A DNA stretch of 64,000 nt from a virus, in IMG/VR virus record IMGVR_UViG_3300002052_000634, positions 36,618 through 100,617 of that record; one strand, given 5' to 3'. A program made the position numbers and the translations under genes. How positions within the stretch are numbered: the first letter of the stretch is position 1; the number at the start of each line of letters is the position of its first letter. The notes beneath the pieces were generated by a model, which made no database searches, had not been told where the DNA came from, and saw only the letters and a program-made list of their open reading frames with translations. Below are positions 14,381-21,971 of the stretch, one piece after another.

Positions 14381-14527
14381 TTATTAAAAGACTTTAAAAA
14401 GTGGTAAAAAAAGTTTACGGATAAAAAAGTTATTAAAAGACTTTATAAAGATGTTAAGAAAATAAAAAGGAAGATAACTTATTAAAAGACTTAATAAAGT
14501 GGTAAAATAAGAAAAATAAAAGTTAGA
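14381..14527 (+). repeat. Three tandem repeats with exact 49-bp period
   Basis: TTATTAAAAGACTT begins at 14381, 14430 and 14479. Each unit continues with a WAWAAAG-WKGTWAR core and an A-rich tail of lower similarity. Exact spacing in a noncoding stretch resembles iterons or partition/centromere sites. Confidence 0.65.
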
Positions 14528-14544
14528 TTTGACAATATGGCAAT

Positions 14545-14718
14545 ATGGAAAACTCCGAAGTTAATAATATGCAAAAGTCAGAAACTCCGAGATATAATAT
14601 AGAGGTATATTATAATATGGCTTTACAAAAAACTGCTGAGATTTTAAGAGTGACAAAATTTAGTTTTTGCCTATTGACAAAGTTAAAAAAATCCGTATAC
14701 TTTAAAGTGGAGGGGTAA
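14545..14718 (+). CDS. Possible small protein, 57 aa
   Basis: Open frame starting MENSEVNNMQKSETPRYN, spanning an otherwise unassigned gap. No good ribosome site, and its end overlaps a promoter. Weak support. Confidence 0.3.
   Translation: MENSEVNNMQKSETPRYNIEVYYNMALQKTAEILRVTKFSFCLLTKLKKSVYFKVEG
14674..14701 (+). promoter_or_regulatory. Promoter, TTGACA-N16-TATACT
   Basis: TTGACA 14674-14679, TATACT 14696-14701. One of several TATACT-type promoters in this block; followed by the tiny Cys-protein gene at 14722. Confidence 0.7.
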
Positions 14719-14721
14719 AAA

Positions 14722-14820
14722 ATGAATAAACTTTGTAAAAAATGTATAGGAAAATGTAAGCAAAAAATGGCTATTGTTATAATAGCTTGTCCGAATTACC
14801 GAAAACAAAAAAAGGGATAA
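14722..14820 (+). CDS. Tiny Cys protein, 32 aa, paralogue of 16823-16921
   Basis: Starts MNKLCKKCIGKCKQ, later ACPNY. The C-x2-C-x3-C...CP pattern looks like a small metal knuckle. GGAGGGG precedes. Gene and promoter together are duplicated at 16771-16921. Confidence 0.6.
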   Translation: MNKLCKKCIGKCKQKMAIVIIACPNYRKQKKG

Positions 14821-14821
14821 C

Positions 14822-15358
14822 ATGAAAATAGAAAATGGAAAAATAAAATATGAATATAGGACTTGTTGGGATTGCGAAGGCAAAAAGACAGTTGTCCGAA
14901 ATAGGCTTTGTCCGAATTGGGGCAAAAAAACATATCGAAAAAAATGTCCAGTATGCGGAGGTATAGGAAAAAATGGACATAAAACTATAGGACAATATAC
15001 AAAAGTATGCGACACTTGTAACGGGGAAGGCGTAAGACTAGAAAATAGTTGTGACAGTATGACAAAAGCTGAACGGATAAACTGGCTTGAAAATGTAACT
15101 TTCAAATTTGTAGAAAATCAAAAAAAGACTTTCAACGACAGTTATATAGGTATAGGGAATTTATGCGGTATAACAGATTATACCGACCATAGACACGACA
15201 AAGGTATAGTTGAGAAAATTAAAAGTCAGTTATTAAATGATACTACGTTGCAATATACCAAAATAATAAAAAACGGTAAACTTTGTAACGTGGTATATTG
15301 TAAAGGGCAATATGGCGGTTATACTGCAGTTGCAGGTTACGAAAGTGTGGGGGGTTAA
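14822..15358 (+). CDS. DnaJ-type zinc-finger protein, 178 aa
   Basis: N-terminal half has CWDCEGKK, CPVCGGIG and CDTCNGEG, i.e. DnaJ-like CxxCxGxG repeats without a J domain. The C-terminal half is mixed alpha/beta with no known motif. Function unknown; possibly protein or RNA binding. Confidence 0.65.
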   Translation: MKIENGKIKYEYRTCWDCEGKKTVVRNRLCPNWGKKTYRKKCPVCGGIGKNGHKTIGQYTKVCDTCNGEGVRLENSCDSMTKAERINWLENVTFKFVENQKKTFNDSYIGIGNLCGITDYTDHRHDKGIVEKIKSQLLNDTTLQYTKIIKNGKLCNVVYCKGQYGGYTAVAGYESVGG

Positions 15359-15359
15359 T

Positions 15360-16298
15360 ATGAAAAGAGTATTTTCGAGTAACGCTAAAACGGTTGCAAA
15401 ATGGGCAGAGAGAAGTCAAGACTATGGCAGAAATTCCAGAGGTAATATCTTTTTCGAAGGCGATATGATATACTCTTATGGCAGACATTATCCTATAGCA
15501 AGGTTTTATCGAAATTTTGTATTGGTAAACTCTCGAACATATAGCGTAACTACTCAACAGCATAAGAGATTAGTATATTATGCAGTAAGACAGGATTACA
15601 ATATAACTTTGATACCAGATATAGACAATATTGATAATCCTTTAAATTTGCAATATTTAAAATCGGAATATAAGAAATTTTATAAATTGACATTGCGAAG
15701 TAAACGCTTTGGCAGGTATTATTATGAAAGTTATATCGAAGCATTAAACAGTTACAGGCGATTTTGTAACCTATTATATAATAAAAATATACCTTTAATA
15801 TCTGGTAGAAGCGATATATTGAATGAGTTAGAACAGAGACAAAAAGACTTTGAGGCTGACAGAGAAAAAAGGACTATTGACAACGTATTAATGCCGAAGC
15901 CGATTTTTAAAAAGATAGAAAAAAAGACTTTAAAGCCTATTGATATATTTAAGGAGAGAAATGCACAGAGGCGGAGTGTATTATTGAAAATATATACTTA
16001 TGAGAGACTTTTAAAAGACAGCAACGCAAAATTAATCCATAAAGACGGGGATTACGAATTGTTACTAGTGCCTACTCCAAAAACTAAACAGGTTACAAAT
16101 AGATTTTGGGAAAATGGAGAAATGAAAATCAGGACAATCAAATTACCAGAAGATATTATGTTATTGAAAGTCAAATGCCCCTCAACAGGCGTATATTACG
16201 TTTTAAGAGTGCCTCCGACAATGACAAGGTGTAAAGAGGCTTTAGCGTGGACTTTTGACATGACAGAATTGGAATACAAGTTAGAAATGGAAACGTAA
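15360..16298 (+). CDS. Conserved phage protein of unknown function, 312 aa
   Basis: ATG at 15360 (MKRVFSSNAKTVAKW) is preferred over an in-frame upstream start because GGGG lies just before it and it follows the previous stop. The segment FFEGDMIYSYGRHYPIARF near residue 30 is one I associate with a widespread phage/plasmid protein of unknown role. The C-terminus repeats SxTGVYYVLRVP-type beta motifs. It is followed by its usual small partner. Confidence 0.7.
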   Translation: MKRVFSSNAKTVAKWAERSQDYGRNSRGNIFFEGDMIYSYGRHYPIARFYRNFVLVNSRTYSVTTQQHKRLVYYAVRQDYNITLIPDIDNIDNPLNLQYLKSEYKKFYKLTLRSKRFGRYYYESYIEALNSYRRFCNLLYNKNIPLISGRSDILNELEQRQKDFEADREKRTIDNVLMPKPIFKKIEKKTLKPIDIFKERNAQRRSVLLKIYTYERLLKDSNAKLIHKDGDYELLLVPTPKTKQVTNRFWENGEMKIRTIKLPEDIMLLKVKCPSTGVYYVLRVPPTMTRCKEALAWTFDMTELEYKLEMET

Positions 16299-16313
16299 AA
16301 AAAGGAGGATAAA

Positions 16314-16622
16314 ATGAAAAGACAAGGAGAGTTATTAATAATAAAAGTGGACAGCTTTGAAGGGTTAGAACTGAACAAAATAGAGCATAGAATATTAGCC
16401 GAAGGCGAAACGACAGGACATAAGCACGAATTAAACACAGGAGTATTATATCGCAGGGTTTATTCGTGGAAAAATAGGGAATTATTTTTTGAAGTGCCCG
16501 AAAATAAGGTTGCGATATTAAGTCATCCTGAACATAGGGAATTGACTTTTGAGACAGGCAAATATAAAGTCATTACACAAAGGGAATATGAAGAACGGGG
16601 TAACAGATGGGTTAGAGATTAA
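16314..16622 (+). CDS. Conserved phage protein, partner of preceding gene, 102 aa
   Basis: Contains LAEGETTGHKHEL, a His-containing cupin-like strand pair, and HPEHRELTFETGKYKV later. Such small proteins often follow the preceding family in phages (from memory). AAGGAGG before the ATG. Role unknown. Confidence 0.65.
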   Translation: MKRQGELLIIKVDSFEGLELNKIEHRILAEGETTGHKHELNTGVLYRRVYSWKNRELFFEVPENKVAILSHPEHRELTFETGKYKVITQREYEERGNRWVRD

Positions 16623-16637
16623 GAAAGCGAGGTCAAT

Positions 16638-16802
16638 ATGAGATTTGATAAAAAGACGAGAGAAATAGTCCGATTTGTCCGAGATATGCAAGGCACAAGG
16701 CGATACAAAATCAATATCTGGAAAGTAAAGCCAGTTAAAGTTAAGATAGCCAATAGGAAGATTTTTACTCTTGACAAAGTTAAAAAATATGATATACTTT
16801 AA
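16638..16802 (+). CDS. Small basic protein, 54 aa, paralogue A
   Basis: Starts MRFDKKTREIVRFVRDMQGT. Shares an 88-bp identical DNA block with 17908-18057. Its 3' end contains the promoter of the next gene. Probably nucleic-acid binding from charge, otherwise unknown. Confidence 0.6.
   Translation: MRFDKKTREIVRFVRDMQGTRRYKINIWKVKPVKVKIANRKIFTLDKVKKYDIL
16678..16765 (+). repeat. 88-bp perfect direct repeat, copy 1 (copy 2 at 17948-18035)
   Basis: Bases 16678-16765 equal 17948-18035 without a mismatch although the flanking coding sequence has diverged. It lies inside two paralogous small genes, just before TTGACA promoters. Confidence 0.85.
16771..16798 (+). promoter_or_regulatory. Promoter, TTGACA-N16-TATACT
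   Basis: TTGACA 16771-16776, TATACT 16793-16798 preceded by TGA. Overlaps the end of 16638-16802 and drives 16823. Confidence 0.75.
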
Positions 16803-16822
16803 ATAACAAAGGAAAAAATAAA

Positions 16823-16921
16823 ATGAATAAACTTTGCAAAAAATGCACAAAAAAATGTAAGCAAAAAAAGACTATAATTATTATCCGTTGCCCAAATTAT
16901 GAAAAAATAAAAGAGAGGTAA
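16823..16921 (+). CDS. Tiny Cys protein, 32 aa, paralogue of 14722-14820
   Basis: Starts MNKLCKKCTKKCKQKKT, later RCPNY. Same promoter-gene cassette as at 14674-14820, same length. Confidence 0.6.
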   Translation: MNKLCKKCTKKCKQKKTIIIIRCPNYEKIKER

Positions 16922-16925
16922 TATC

Positions 16926-17249
16926 ATGGAAAAAATATTTGACTATGAAAAATTACAAGCGGAAAAAGAAAATATTTACAATGCTATAAAAGCGGAATAT
17001 AAATATATACAAGTCTCTACACTAGGAGGTAAGGAAAATGTAACTTTACTTATTAGATTATCACTTGACAAAAAAGAAACTTGGCAATATGGAATATTTG
17101 AAAATAGCAGATATTATCATTTTCATATTGATAATAATGGAACGGTTGAAAATTTTTCGAAAAGTTATAGGCTAGAAAAAATCAGGAAAAAAAGAGTTAA
17201 AAGCTTAACTGAGGCAATAGAATATATCAATAAAAAAATAGGAGGATAA
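16926..17249 (+). CDS. Hypothetical protein, 107 aa
   Basis: Starts MEKIFDYEKLQAEKENIY; alpha then beta-rich middle (LLIRLSLDKKETWQYGIF). Good GAGAGG site. Unknown. Confidence 0.65.
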   Translation: MEKIFDYEKLQAEKENIYNAIKAEYKYIQVSTLGGKENVTLLIRLSLDKKETWQYGIFENSRYYHFHIDNNGTVENFSKSYRLEKIRKKRVKSLTEAIEYINKKIGG

Positions 17250-17255
17250 AATAAT

Positions 17256-17393
17256 ATGAAATGCGAAAAAATTATAAACGGTAAAAAGTGCGATAGAGAA
17301 GCCACGAAAAAATTGTTGATAGGGTTATTACCATTGCGGTTGTGTGACGAATGTTTTGAAAAAACATGGAGTAAAAAATTAAAAAGAAAGTGA
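17256..17393 (+). CDS. Small Cys protein, 45 aa
   Basis: Starts MKCEKIINGKKCDREATK, then LCDECF: a C-x8-C...CxxC zinc-site pattern. AGGAGG upstream. Confidence 0.6.
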   Translation: MKCEKIINGKKCDREATKKLLIGLLPLRLCDECFEKTWSKKLKRK

Positions 17394-17399
17394 GGTTGT

Positions 17400-17621
17400 A
17401 TGTTTTGTTTAAGTAAATTTGACGGAATACCGACAAAAAACGAAATAGCTTATAAACAATTTTATGATTATATAAACGATAATAAAAAAAGAAGCGATTT
17501 TCTATTAAAAGGTTATCTTGTATTAAAAAGACATGAAACAGGAATATATAAAGGTTTATTATCAACATTTTATTATGTAAATAAGCCTAAAAAAGCAATA
17601 GTTATTTATAAAATAAAATAA
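17400..17621 (+). CDS. Hypothetical protein, 73 aa
   Basis: Starts MFCLSKFDGIPTKNEIAY. Basic C-terminus. No known domain. GAGG just upstream overlaps the previous stop. Confidence 0.55.
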   Translation: MFCLSKFDGIPTKNEIAYKQFYDYINDNKKRSDFLLKGYLVLKRHETGIYKGLLSTFYYVNKPKKAIVIYKIK

Positions 17622-17631
17622 AGGGCAATAT

Positions 17632-17889
17632 ATGACAAATTATATTAAATTAGGTAAATGTAAAATAAAGGGTTGTAATAATTTTATATCTTGGCATTGG
17701 CAAATGACTATTGATAGCGAAAATCCGCTTGTGTTTATACCTCTAGGGTATTTTTATCGGAGTTTTACAGCGATAAATATATGCAATAAGTGTAAAAATA
17801 AAATAAAACAAGGCGAAAGTGTGAAATTTAGTTATAAAAAGAGACAATTTATATTTAAAAATTTCAAATTGATAGAATACAAAATATAA
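17632..17889 (+). CDS. Hypothetical Cys-containing protein, 85 aa
   Basis: CKIKGCNNF near the start and ICNKCKNKI mid-protein make a plausible four-Cys zinc site. Unknown role. Confidence 0.6.
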   Translation: MTNYIKLGKCKIKGCNNFISWHWQMTIDSENPLVFIPLGYFYRSFTAINICNKCKNKIKQGESVKFSYKKRQFIFKNFKLIEYKI

Positions 17890-17907
17890 AACGAAAGTGA
17901 GGGCAAT

Positions 17908-18057
17908 ATGAGATTTGACAAAAAGACACAGGAGATAATAAAATTTATCCGAGATATGCAAGGCACAAGGCGATACAAAATCAATATCTGGAAAGTAAAG
18001 CCAGTTAAAGTTAAGATAGCCAATAGGAAGATTTTGGCTCTTGACAATATCCGATAA
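17908..18057 (+). CDS. Small basic protein, 49 aa, paralogue B
   Basis: Starts MRFDKKTQEIIKFIRDMQGT. Identical DNA to paralogue A over 88 bp. The promoter at 18041-18068 begins inside its last codons. Confidence 0.6.
   Translation: MRFDKKTQEIIKFIRDMQGTRRYKINIWKVKPVKVKIANRKILALDNIR
17948..18035 (+). repeat. 88-bp perfect direct repeat, copy 2
   Basis: Identical to 16678-16765; see that entry. Confidence 0.85.
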
Positions 18058-18068
18058 TATGGTATACT
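18041..18068 (+). promoter_or_regulatory. Promoter, TTGACA-N16-TATACT
   Basis: TTGACA 18041-18046, TATACT 18063-18068, TGG before the -10. Drives 18097 onward. Confidence 0.75.
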
Positions 18069-18096
18069 TGAATTAAGGAAAGGAAAAGGTGATAAT

Positions 18097-18321
18097 ATGA
18101 CATTACGAGATAAATTGATAAACGAAATAATAGATAACGATTTTACACAGATGACAAAAGAAGATTTGGAAAGTCAAGGTTACGACTCTACAAAATTTGA
18201 GGCAGAAGGGTCAATCTGGATTGTGTATATTTACGATTGCATGAGGAATTATTACCAGAAAAATAAAACAGAAATTGATAACAGAGTGAATGAAATTTTG
18301 AAAGAGAATATAATAGAATAA
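18097..18321 (+). CDS. Hypothetical acidic protein, 74 aa
   Basis: Starts MTLRDKLINEIIDNDFTQMT; helical, acidic. AAAGGTG before the ATG. No family recognised. Confidence 0.6.
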   Translation: MTLRDKLINEIIDNDFTQMTKEDLESQGYDSTKFEAEGSIWIVYIYDCMRNYYQKNKTEIDNRVNEILKENIIE

Positions 18322-18336
18322 CAAAAGGAAAATAAA

Positions 18337-18525
18337 ATGAAAATTAAAGCAATATCACAAGTTAAAACAAAAAACGAAGCAAGGACAATAGCTATAAACT
18401 GGCAAATATGGCAAAGTAAAAAATCGTTAAGTTATAAGGAAATAATAAACTGGTATAATTATTTTATATCATTAGCCGAGAAATTTAATTTAAAAAAGGA
18501 ATTTAGAGAAAACGCTATAATATAA
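18337..18525 (+). CDS. Hypothetical protein, 62 aa
   Basis: Starts MKIKAISQVKTKNEARTIAI. Short helical protein with WQIWQSKKSLSYKE. This pattern is common in small phage proteins. Unknown. Confidence 0.6.
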   Translation: MKIKAISQVKTKNEARTIAINWQIWQSKKSLSYKEIINWYNYFISLAEKFNLKKEFRENAII

Positions 18526-18540
18526 CAAGGAGATGAAAAA

Positions 18541-19086
18541 ATGAAAACTATTGACGAAATAAAAAAAGAATATGCAGAAAAATATAGACTAGAGTTAAGC
18601 GATTATCAGGCAAAAATTGCCCAGAAGCATGAAGTTATTGATAATGACATAAAATTAAATGGTTGTGACGTTGTTAGAATTAGCTTTTATTCTGACGAAG
18701 CAAAAAAAGCTATAAAAGAATATATCACTAATAACGAAATACCTGTTATAAGAGACGGAAAAGTAAATGCTGGTTGGTATTTTGGCAATTATTGTCTCTG
18801 TTTTTTAAGAATAAAAGACGCCGATAGGCTCATAGAGGTATTAAAAGACCATAAAATAGTAAAGGACTTGACAAGGCATTATATAGGCAAAAATGACGTT
18901 AAGGACTTCAAAATAGGCGATAAAGTGTATTGTTACGCTGAAAACTTTTTCGGCGGTATATCGCAAAGTAAAGGCACAGTTTACAATATTACAGATAATA
19001 ATATCACTATACGGAAATATAGAAGTAAAAGCAAAGGGTGGATATTAAATTTTGGAGATGTAGGTAAAATAGAAAAAAGAAAGTGA
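18541..19086 (+). CDS. Hypothetical protein, 181 aa
   Basis: N-terminal helical part, then KIGDKVYCYAENFFGG...KGTVYNITDNNITIR, a small beta-barrel (SH3/KOW-like) pattern near the C-terminus. Possibly nucleic-acid binding. AAGGAG site present. Confidence 0.6.
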   Translation: MKTIDEIKKEYAEKYRLELSDYQAKIAQKHEVIDNDIKLNGCDVVRISFYSDEAKKAIKEYITNNEIPVIRDGKVNAGWYFGNYCLCFLRIKDADRLIEVLKDHKIVKDLTRHYIGKNDVKDFKIGDKVYCYAENFFGGISQSKGTVYNITDNNITIRKYRSKSKGWILNFGDVGKIEKRK

Positions 19087-19093
19087 GGACAAT

Positions 19094-19513
19094 ATGACCA
19101 CTAAAGAATTGAAAAACATTATAACAGACTTGAAACAGAATTTTGATAAAGATGAACGAAAAGAGATAATCGAAAATATGCAAAATGAGGAAACTGACTT
19201 TGAAGTTGCAGATTATCGCTTTATTCACAAAGATAATATTGACGAAATTTTAAAAGATGAGTTGTTAAGTGATGAGTATATGTTAGGGTGTTTTTCGGCA
19301 TGTTTTATAGCTGATATTACAGGACTTGACTATAATATCGTTGAGAAGGCACAGAAAGCCGAGAATTTTGAGTTATTAGGGGCTTTAATGGCTCAAAAAA
19401 TAGATGATGTAGTTGACGGATTTATTTCAAATGACGGATACGGACATCATTTTGGACATTATGACGGTACGGAATATGAAACGGGAGAATATTATTATTT
19501 TCGTATTAACTAA
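19094..19513 (+). CDS. Hypothetical acidic protein, 139 aa
   Basis: Helical, acidic; C-terminus GYGHHFGHYDGTEYETGEYY resembles phage proteins of unknown role annotated next to ssDNA-binding genes (memory, weak). GTGAGG before ATG. Confidence 0.6.
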   Translation: MTTKELKNIITDLKQNFDKDERKEIIENMQNEETDFEVADYRFIHKDNIDEILKDELLSDEYMLGCFSACFIADITGLDYNIVEKAQKAENFELLGALMAQKIDDVVDGFISNDGYGHHFGHYDGTEYETGEYYYFRIN

Positions 19514-19524
19514 TAGGGGCATAT

Positions 19525-19869
19525 ATGGAGATTAAAAAATTATATAAATTTAGAGATTGCATATCTGAAAGTCAACGAGTATATCATTATTTAAAAAATA
19601 AAGGATATAATCCTTATATGATAGAGGGATATGTAGAAGTAAATAATCCTCTTGACATTTTACCAGATAAAGAATTTTTATTTTTCTTTTATCCCGACGA
19701 ACTCAAAAAAGTTGAACAGGATATATATTATGAAGATTATCCGAAAGTATTAAAACATACTTGGATAGAAGTTAATAATCATAAAATAGATATTACAAAA
19801 AATCAATTTGATATTTATAATGGAATATCAAAATATTATTCATTAGAAAAATATAATATAGAGGTATAA
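19525..19869 (+). CDS. Hypothetical protein with possible papain-like fold, 114 aa
   Basis: Cys in FRDCISESQRV and later HTWIEVNNHKIDITKNQF. The HxW-E...ID-T...QF pattern occurs in small transglutaminase/papain-like phage and bacterial proteins. Catalytic assignment is tentative. Confidence 0.5.
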   Translation: MEIKKLYKFRDCISESQRVYHYLKNKGYNPYMIEGYVEVNNPLDILPDKEFLFFFYPDELKKVEQDIYYEDYPKVLKHTWIEVNNHKIDITKNQFDIYNGISKYYSLEKYNIEV

Positions 19870-19873
19870 TATT

Positions 19874-19978
19874 ATGAAGTGTAAATATTGCGATGGAGAA
19901 GTAAACGAAAAAATTTGTATTAAATGTTTAATGCCCCAAGATATACCAGAAAAAGAAAAGGAAAAAAATAATGAATAA
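19874..19978 (+). CDS. Tiny zinc-ribbon protein, 34 aa
   Basis: CKYC and CIKC in MKCKYCDGEVNEKICIKCLM form a minimal four-Cys site; acidic-basic tail. Ends overlapping the next start. Confidence 0.55.
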   Translation: MKCKYCDGEVNEKICIKCLMPQDIPEKEKEKNNE

Positions 19979-20147
19979 TATGACTTTATTTTCATTAGCA
20001 TATTTACAGTTAAAAAGAGAGGGTAAACTTGACGCTGATAATTTTATGGAATTGCTTTTTGATAGAACCGAAACTATTGGCAAATATATGAGCAAACAAA
20101 GGTGGAGTGAAGGGTTAAGAAAAAGAAAAGTTGGCTTAAAAAACTAA
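19971..20147 (+). CDS. Hypothetical protein, 58 aa
   Basis: Starts MNNMTLFSLAYLQLKREGKL. Helical with basic C-terminus. Overlaps the previous gene by 8 bases. Confidence 0.55.
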   Translation: MNNMTLFSLAYLQLKREGKLDADNFMELLFDRTETIGKYMSKQRWSEGLRKRKVGLKN

Positions 20148-20220
20148 CTTTTGAGAACAAGTTGTCCGTTAAAATAGACAATAGATAGTTTTTTCGACGA
20201 AAGAAAAATTTTGTGAGGAC

Positions 20221-20249
20221 TTGACAAGTTAGGAATATTCAAGTATACT
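20221..20249 (+). promoter_or_regulatory. Promoter, TTGACA-N17-TATACT
   Basis: TTGACA 20221-20226, TATACT 20244-20249; followed by AGAGGTG and the gene at 20269. Confidence 0.75.
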
Positions 20250-20268
20250 ACAATTAGAGGTGATAAAA

Positions 20269-20424
20269 ATGAAAGTAAAATATGAAACTATAAAATTATA
20301 CTCCGAAAGAGATTTTGAAAGAGCCGAAAATCTAAAACATAGAGGATATAAAATAATATCAGTAGGATTTGAAACTGTAACTTTAATGAAAAAAGGAATA
20401 CAATATGACTATAAAAGAAATTAA
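20269..20424 (+). CDS. Hypothetical protein, 51 aa
   Basis: Starts MKVKYETIKLYSERDFERAE. Compact alpha/beta pattern with NLKHRGYKIISVG. Overlaps the next gene by 20 bases. Confidence 0.6.
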   Translation: MKVKYETIKLYSERDFERAENLKHRGYKIISVGFETVTLMKKGIQYDYKRN

Positions 20425-20671
20425 AAAAAGTATAAGACAGCTTAATAAGCTAAAAAAGAATACACAAGTAGGCACAGAAGCTAGGCGAGATATTAACCGC
20501 CATATACGGAAATTAAAGAATAAACTTGACAATATAATACATTGTGACAATCCTGAAAAATTAGAGTTAATACAAAAAATAAATACTATAAGACCGTATT
20601 TTACAGATTTAAGGAAGTTTACAGTTAAGCAGTTGCAATATCACTATAATAAAATAAAGGAGGAAAAATAA
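20405..20671 (+). CDS. Hypothetical basic helical protein, 88 aa
   Basis: Starts MTIKEIKKSIRQLNKLKKNT. Probable coiled helices, Lys-rich. The weak site overlaps the previous gene; translational coupling is likely. Confidence 0.6.
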   Translation: MTIKEIKKSIRQLNKLKKNTQVGTEARRDINRHIRKLKNKLDNIIHCDNPEKLELIQKINTIRPYFTDLRKFTVKQLQYHYNKIKEEK

Positions 20672-20672
20672 A

Positions 20673-20834
20673 ATGACAAAAGAAGAATTGTTACATGGTA
20701 TTTATGAAATTGGGGAATGGATTTATGGTGTTAGTGACGTAGCAGATGAAGATATTGAAACAGAAGAAAACGCCCATATATTGTATTTTTATAAAATATT
20801 AAATGAATTAGAACAAAAATTAAGAAAAAACTAA
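20673..20834 (+). CDS. Hypothetical acidic protein, 53 aa
   Basis: Starts MTKEELLHGIYEIGEWIYGV. AGGAGG upstream. All-helical, acidic. Unknown. Confidence 0.6.
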   Translation: MTKEELLHGIYEIGEWIYGVSDVADEDIETEENAHILYFYKILNELEQKLRKN

Positions 20835-20850
20835 AAAAGGAGAAAAAATA

Positions 20851-21447
20851 ATGAAAGCCACAAAAAAAGTAACTTATCAAGTAGAAGATTTTGAAACGAC
20901 CTTTGAGCCGATTGAAGATAGTATCACGATAGAAAAAACAAAAGAAGGTTATACTATGAAATATCTTGTTAGAGATGATATACCATTAAGCCCTAGAGAA
21001 TGGGATAATCTTGGCACAATGGTATGTTTTCATAGGCGTTATGACTTAGGAGATAAACACGACTATACAGTTGAGGATATAAAGGAATTAGTAAAGAGAG
21101 AAGATATTATATCCTTACCTTTATATCTATATGACCATAGCGGTATCTCTATGAGGACATATCCTCATGGACACCACGTTGCATGGGATTGCGGACAGGT
21201 GGGGTATATATTTGTTACTAAGGAACGGATAAAAAAAGAATATGGAAAAGTTACTAAAAAGACTATTGAAAAGGCAATAGAAGTATTGAAGGGAGAAGTT
21301 GAAAATTATGACCAGTATATTCAAGGTGACGTTTATTGTTGTGTAGTAGAGACATATGACAAGGAAAAAAATCATCTTGATTATGACGTTGTAGGCGGTT
21401 ATTATGGTGTAGATTATGCTTTACAGGCATTAAAAGAGGAATATTAA
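20851..21447 (+). CDS. Conserved phage/plasmid protein of unknown function, 198 aa
   Basis: LSPREWDNLGTMVCFHRRY and LPLYLYDHSGISM, then AWDCGQVGYIFVTKE, are motifs of a family found in many phages and plasmids whose role is undescribed as far as I know. Good AAAGGAG site. Length is normal for the family. Confidence 0.75.
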   Translation: MKATKKVTYQVEDFETTFEPIEDSITIEKTKEGYTMKYLVRDDIPLSPREWDNLGTMVCFHRRYDLGDKHDYTVEDIKELVKREDIISLPLYLYDHSGISMRTYPHGHHVAWDCGQVGYIFVTKERIKKEYGKVTKKTIEKAIEVLKGEVENYDQYIQGDVYCCVVETYDKEKNHLDYDVVGGYYGVDYALQALKEEY

Positions 21448-21462
21448 AAGGAGGATAACATT

Positions 21463-21651
21463 ATGGCTAACGATATTGATATGTGGAGAGATATTGAAGA
21501 ATATGGGCAAGACCCTAACTCTACTCACGAATTTAATCAAGATTTGTTAGATTGTTATACAGCAAAGTATATTGAAGGGAATGAAGAAAACGCAGAGAAG
21601 TTTAAAGAAATGTTTATTGACAAGTATAAATTTTGGAATAATTGGTATTAA
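21463..21651 (+). CDS. Hypothetical acidic protein, 62 aa
   Basis: Starts MANDIDMWRDIEEYGQDPNS. Acidic, aromatic C-terminus. AGGAGG upstream. Confidence 0.6.
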   Translation: MANDIDMWRDIEEYGQDPNSTHEFNQDLLDCYTAKYIEGNEENAEKFKEMFIDKYKFWNNWY

Positions 21652-21668
21652 AAAAAGGAGGGAACGCT

Positions 21669-21845
21669 ATGAAAAAGTATCAGGTACGGATAACTTACAA
21701 TGGAGATATTACTTTAGAAATTTTAGCTGATAGTAAAGAACAGGCTAGATTTTTTGCTGACGAAGAAATTAACAATATGAACGATAAAGAATATCTTGAA
21801 CATCTGAATTTAGAAATAGACAACGCAGAAATTACTGAAATATAA
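21669..21845 (+). CDS. Hypothetical protein, 58 aa
   Basis: Start at MKKYQVRITYNGDITLEILA, which has AGGAGGG upstream. Beta-alpha-beta pattern similar to small DUF proteins of T4-like phages. Unknown role. Confidence 0.6.
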   Translation: MKKYQVRITYNGDITLEILADSKEQARFFADEEINNMNDKEYLEHLNLEIDNAEITEI

Positions 21846-21848
21846 TAC

Positions 21849-21879
21849 TTGACATAAACAAGTAAGAATATGGTATACT
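21849..21879 (+). promoter_or_regulatory. Promoter, TTGACA...TATACT with 19-bp spacer
   Basis: TTGACA 21849-21854, TATACT 21874-21879 preceded by TGG. The long spacer is unusual; the extended -10 may compensate. Confidence 0.6.
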
Positions 21880-21900
21880 TTAGATATAGGAGAAGATGAA

Positions 21901-21942
21901 ATGAATAATAACTATTCTTGTAAAAAATGTAAAAGAATATAA
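21901..21942 (+). CDS. Micro-ORF, 13 aa, truncated Cys-protein relative
   Basis: MNNNYSCKKCKRI follows a promoter and AGGAG site exactly as the 32-aa Cys proteins do. It may be a remnant or a leader peptide. Confidence 0.35.
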   Translation: MNNNYSCKKCKRI

Positions 21943-21971
21943 CGATAGAGGATTAAACGAAAGAGAATAAA

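Noticed and set aside
11111-14527. CRISPR array
   Set aside because: Repeats are short or contiguous and degenerate, without equal unique spacers or cas genes.
14683-15105. Minus-strand open frames opposite 14722-15358
   Set aside because: They are antisense shadows of well-supported plus-strand genes with RBSs and Cys motifs.
15312-15359. An upstream start for the 312-aa conserved phage protein
   Set aside because: It would overlap the preceding gene by 47 bases; ATG 15360 has a good RBS and matches the conserved start of the family.
14722-16921. The tiny MNKLCKKC proteins as Com-like translation activators of mom
   Set aside because: Com has a complete CxxC...CPxC zinc finger; these end in CPNY and lie far from the mom-like genes on the other strand. 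The resemblance is too small.
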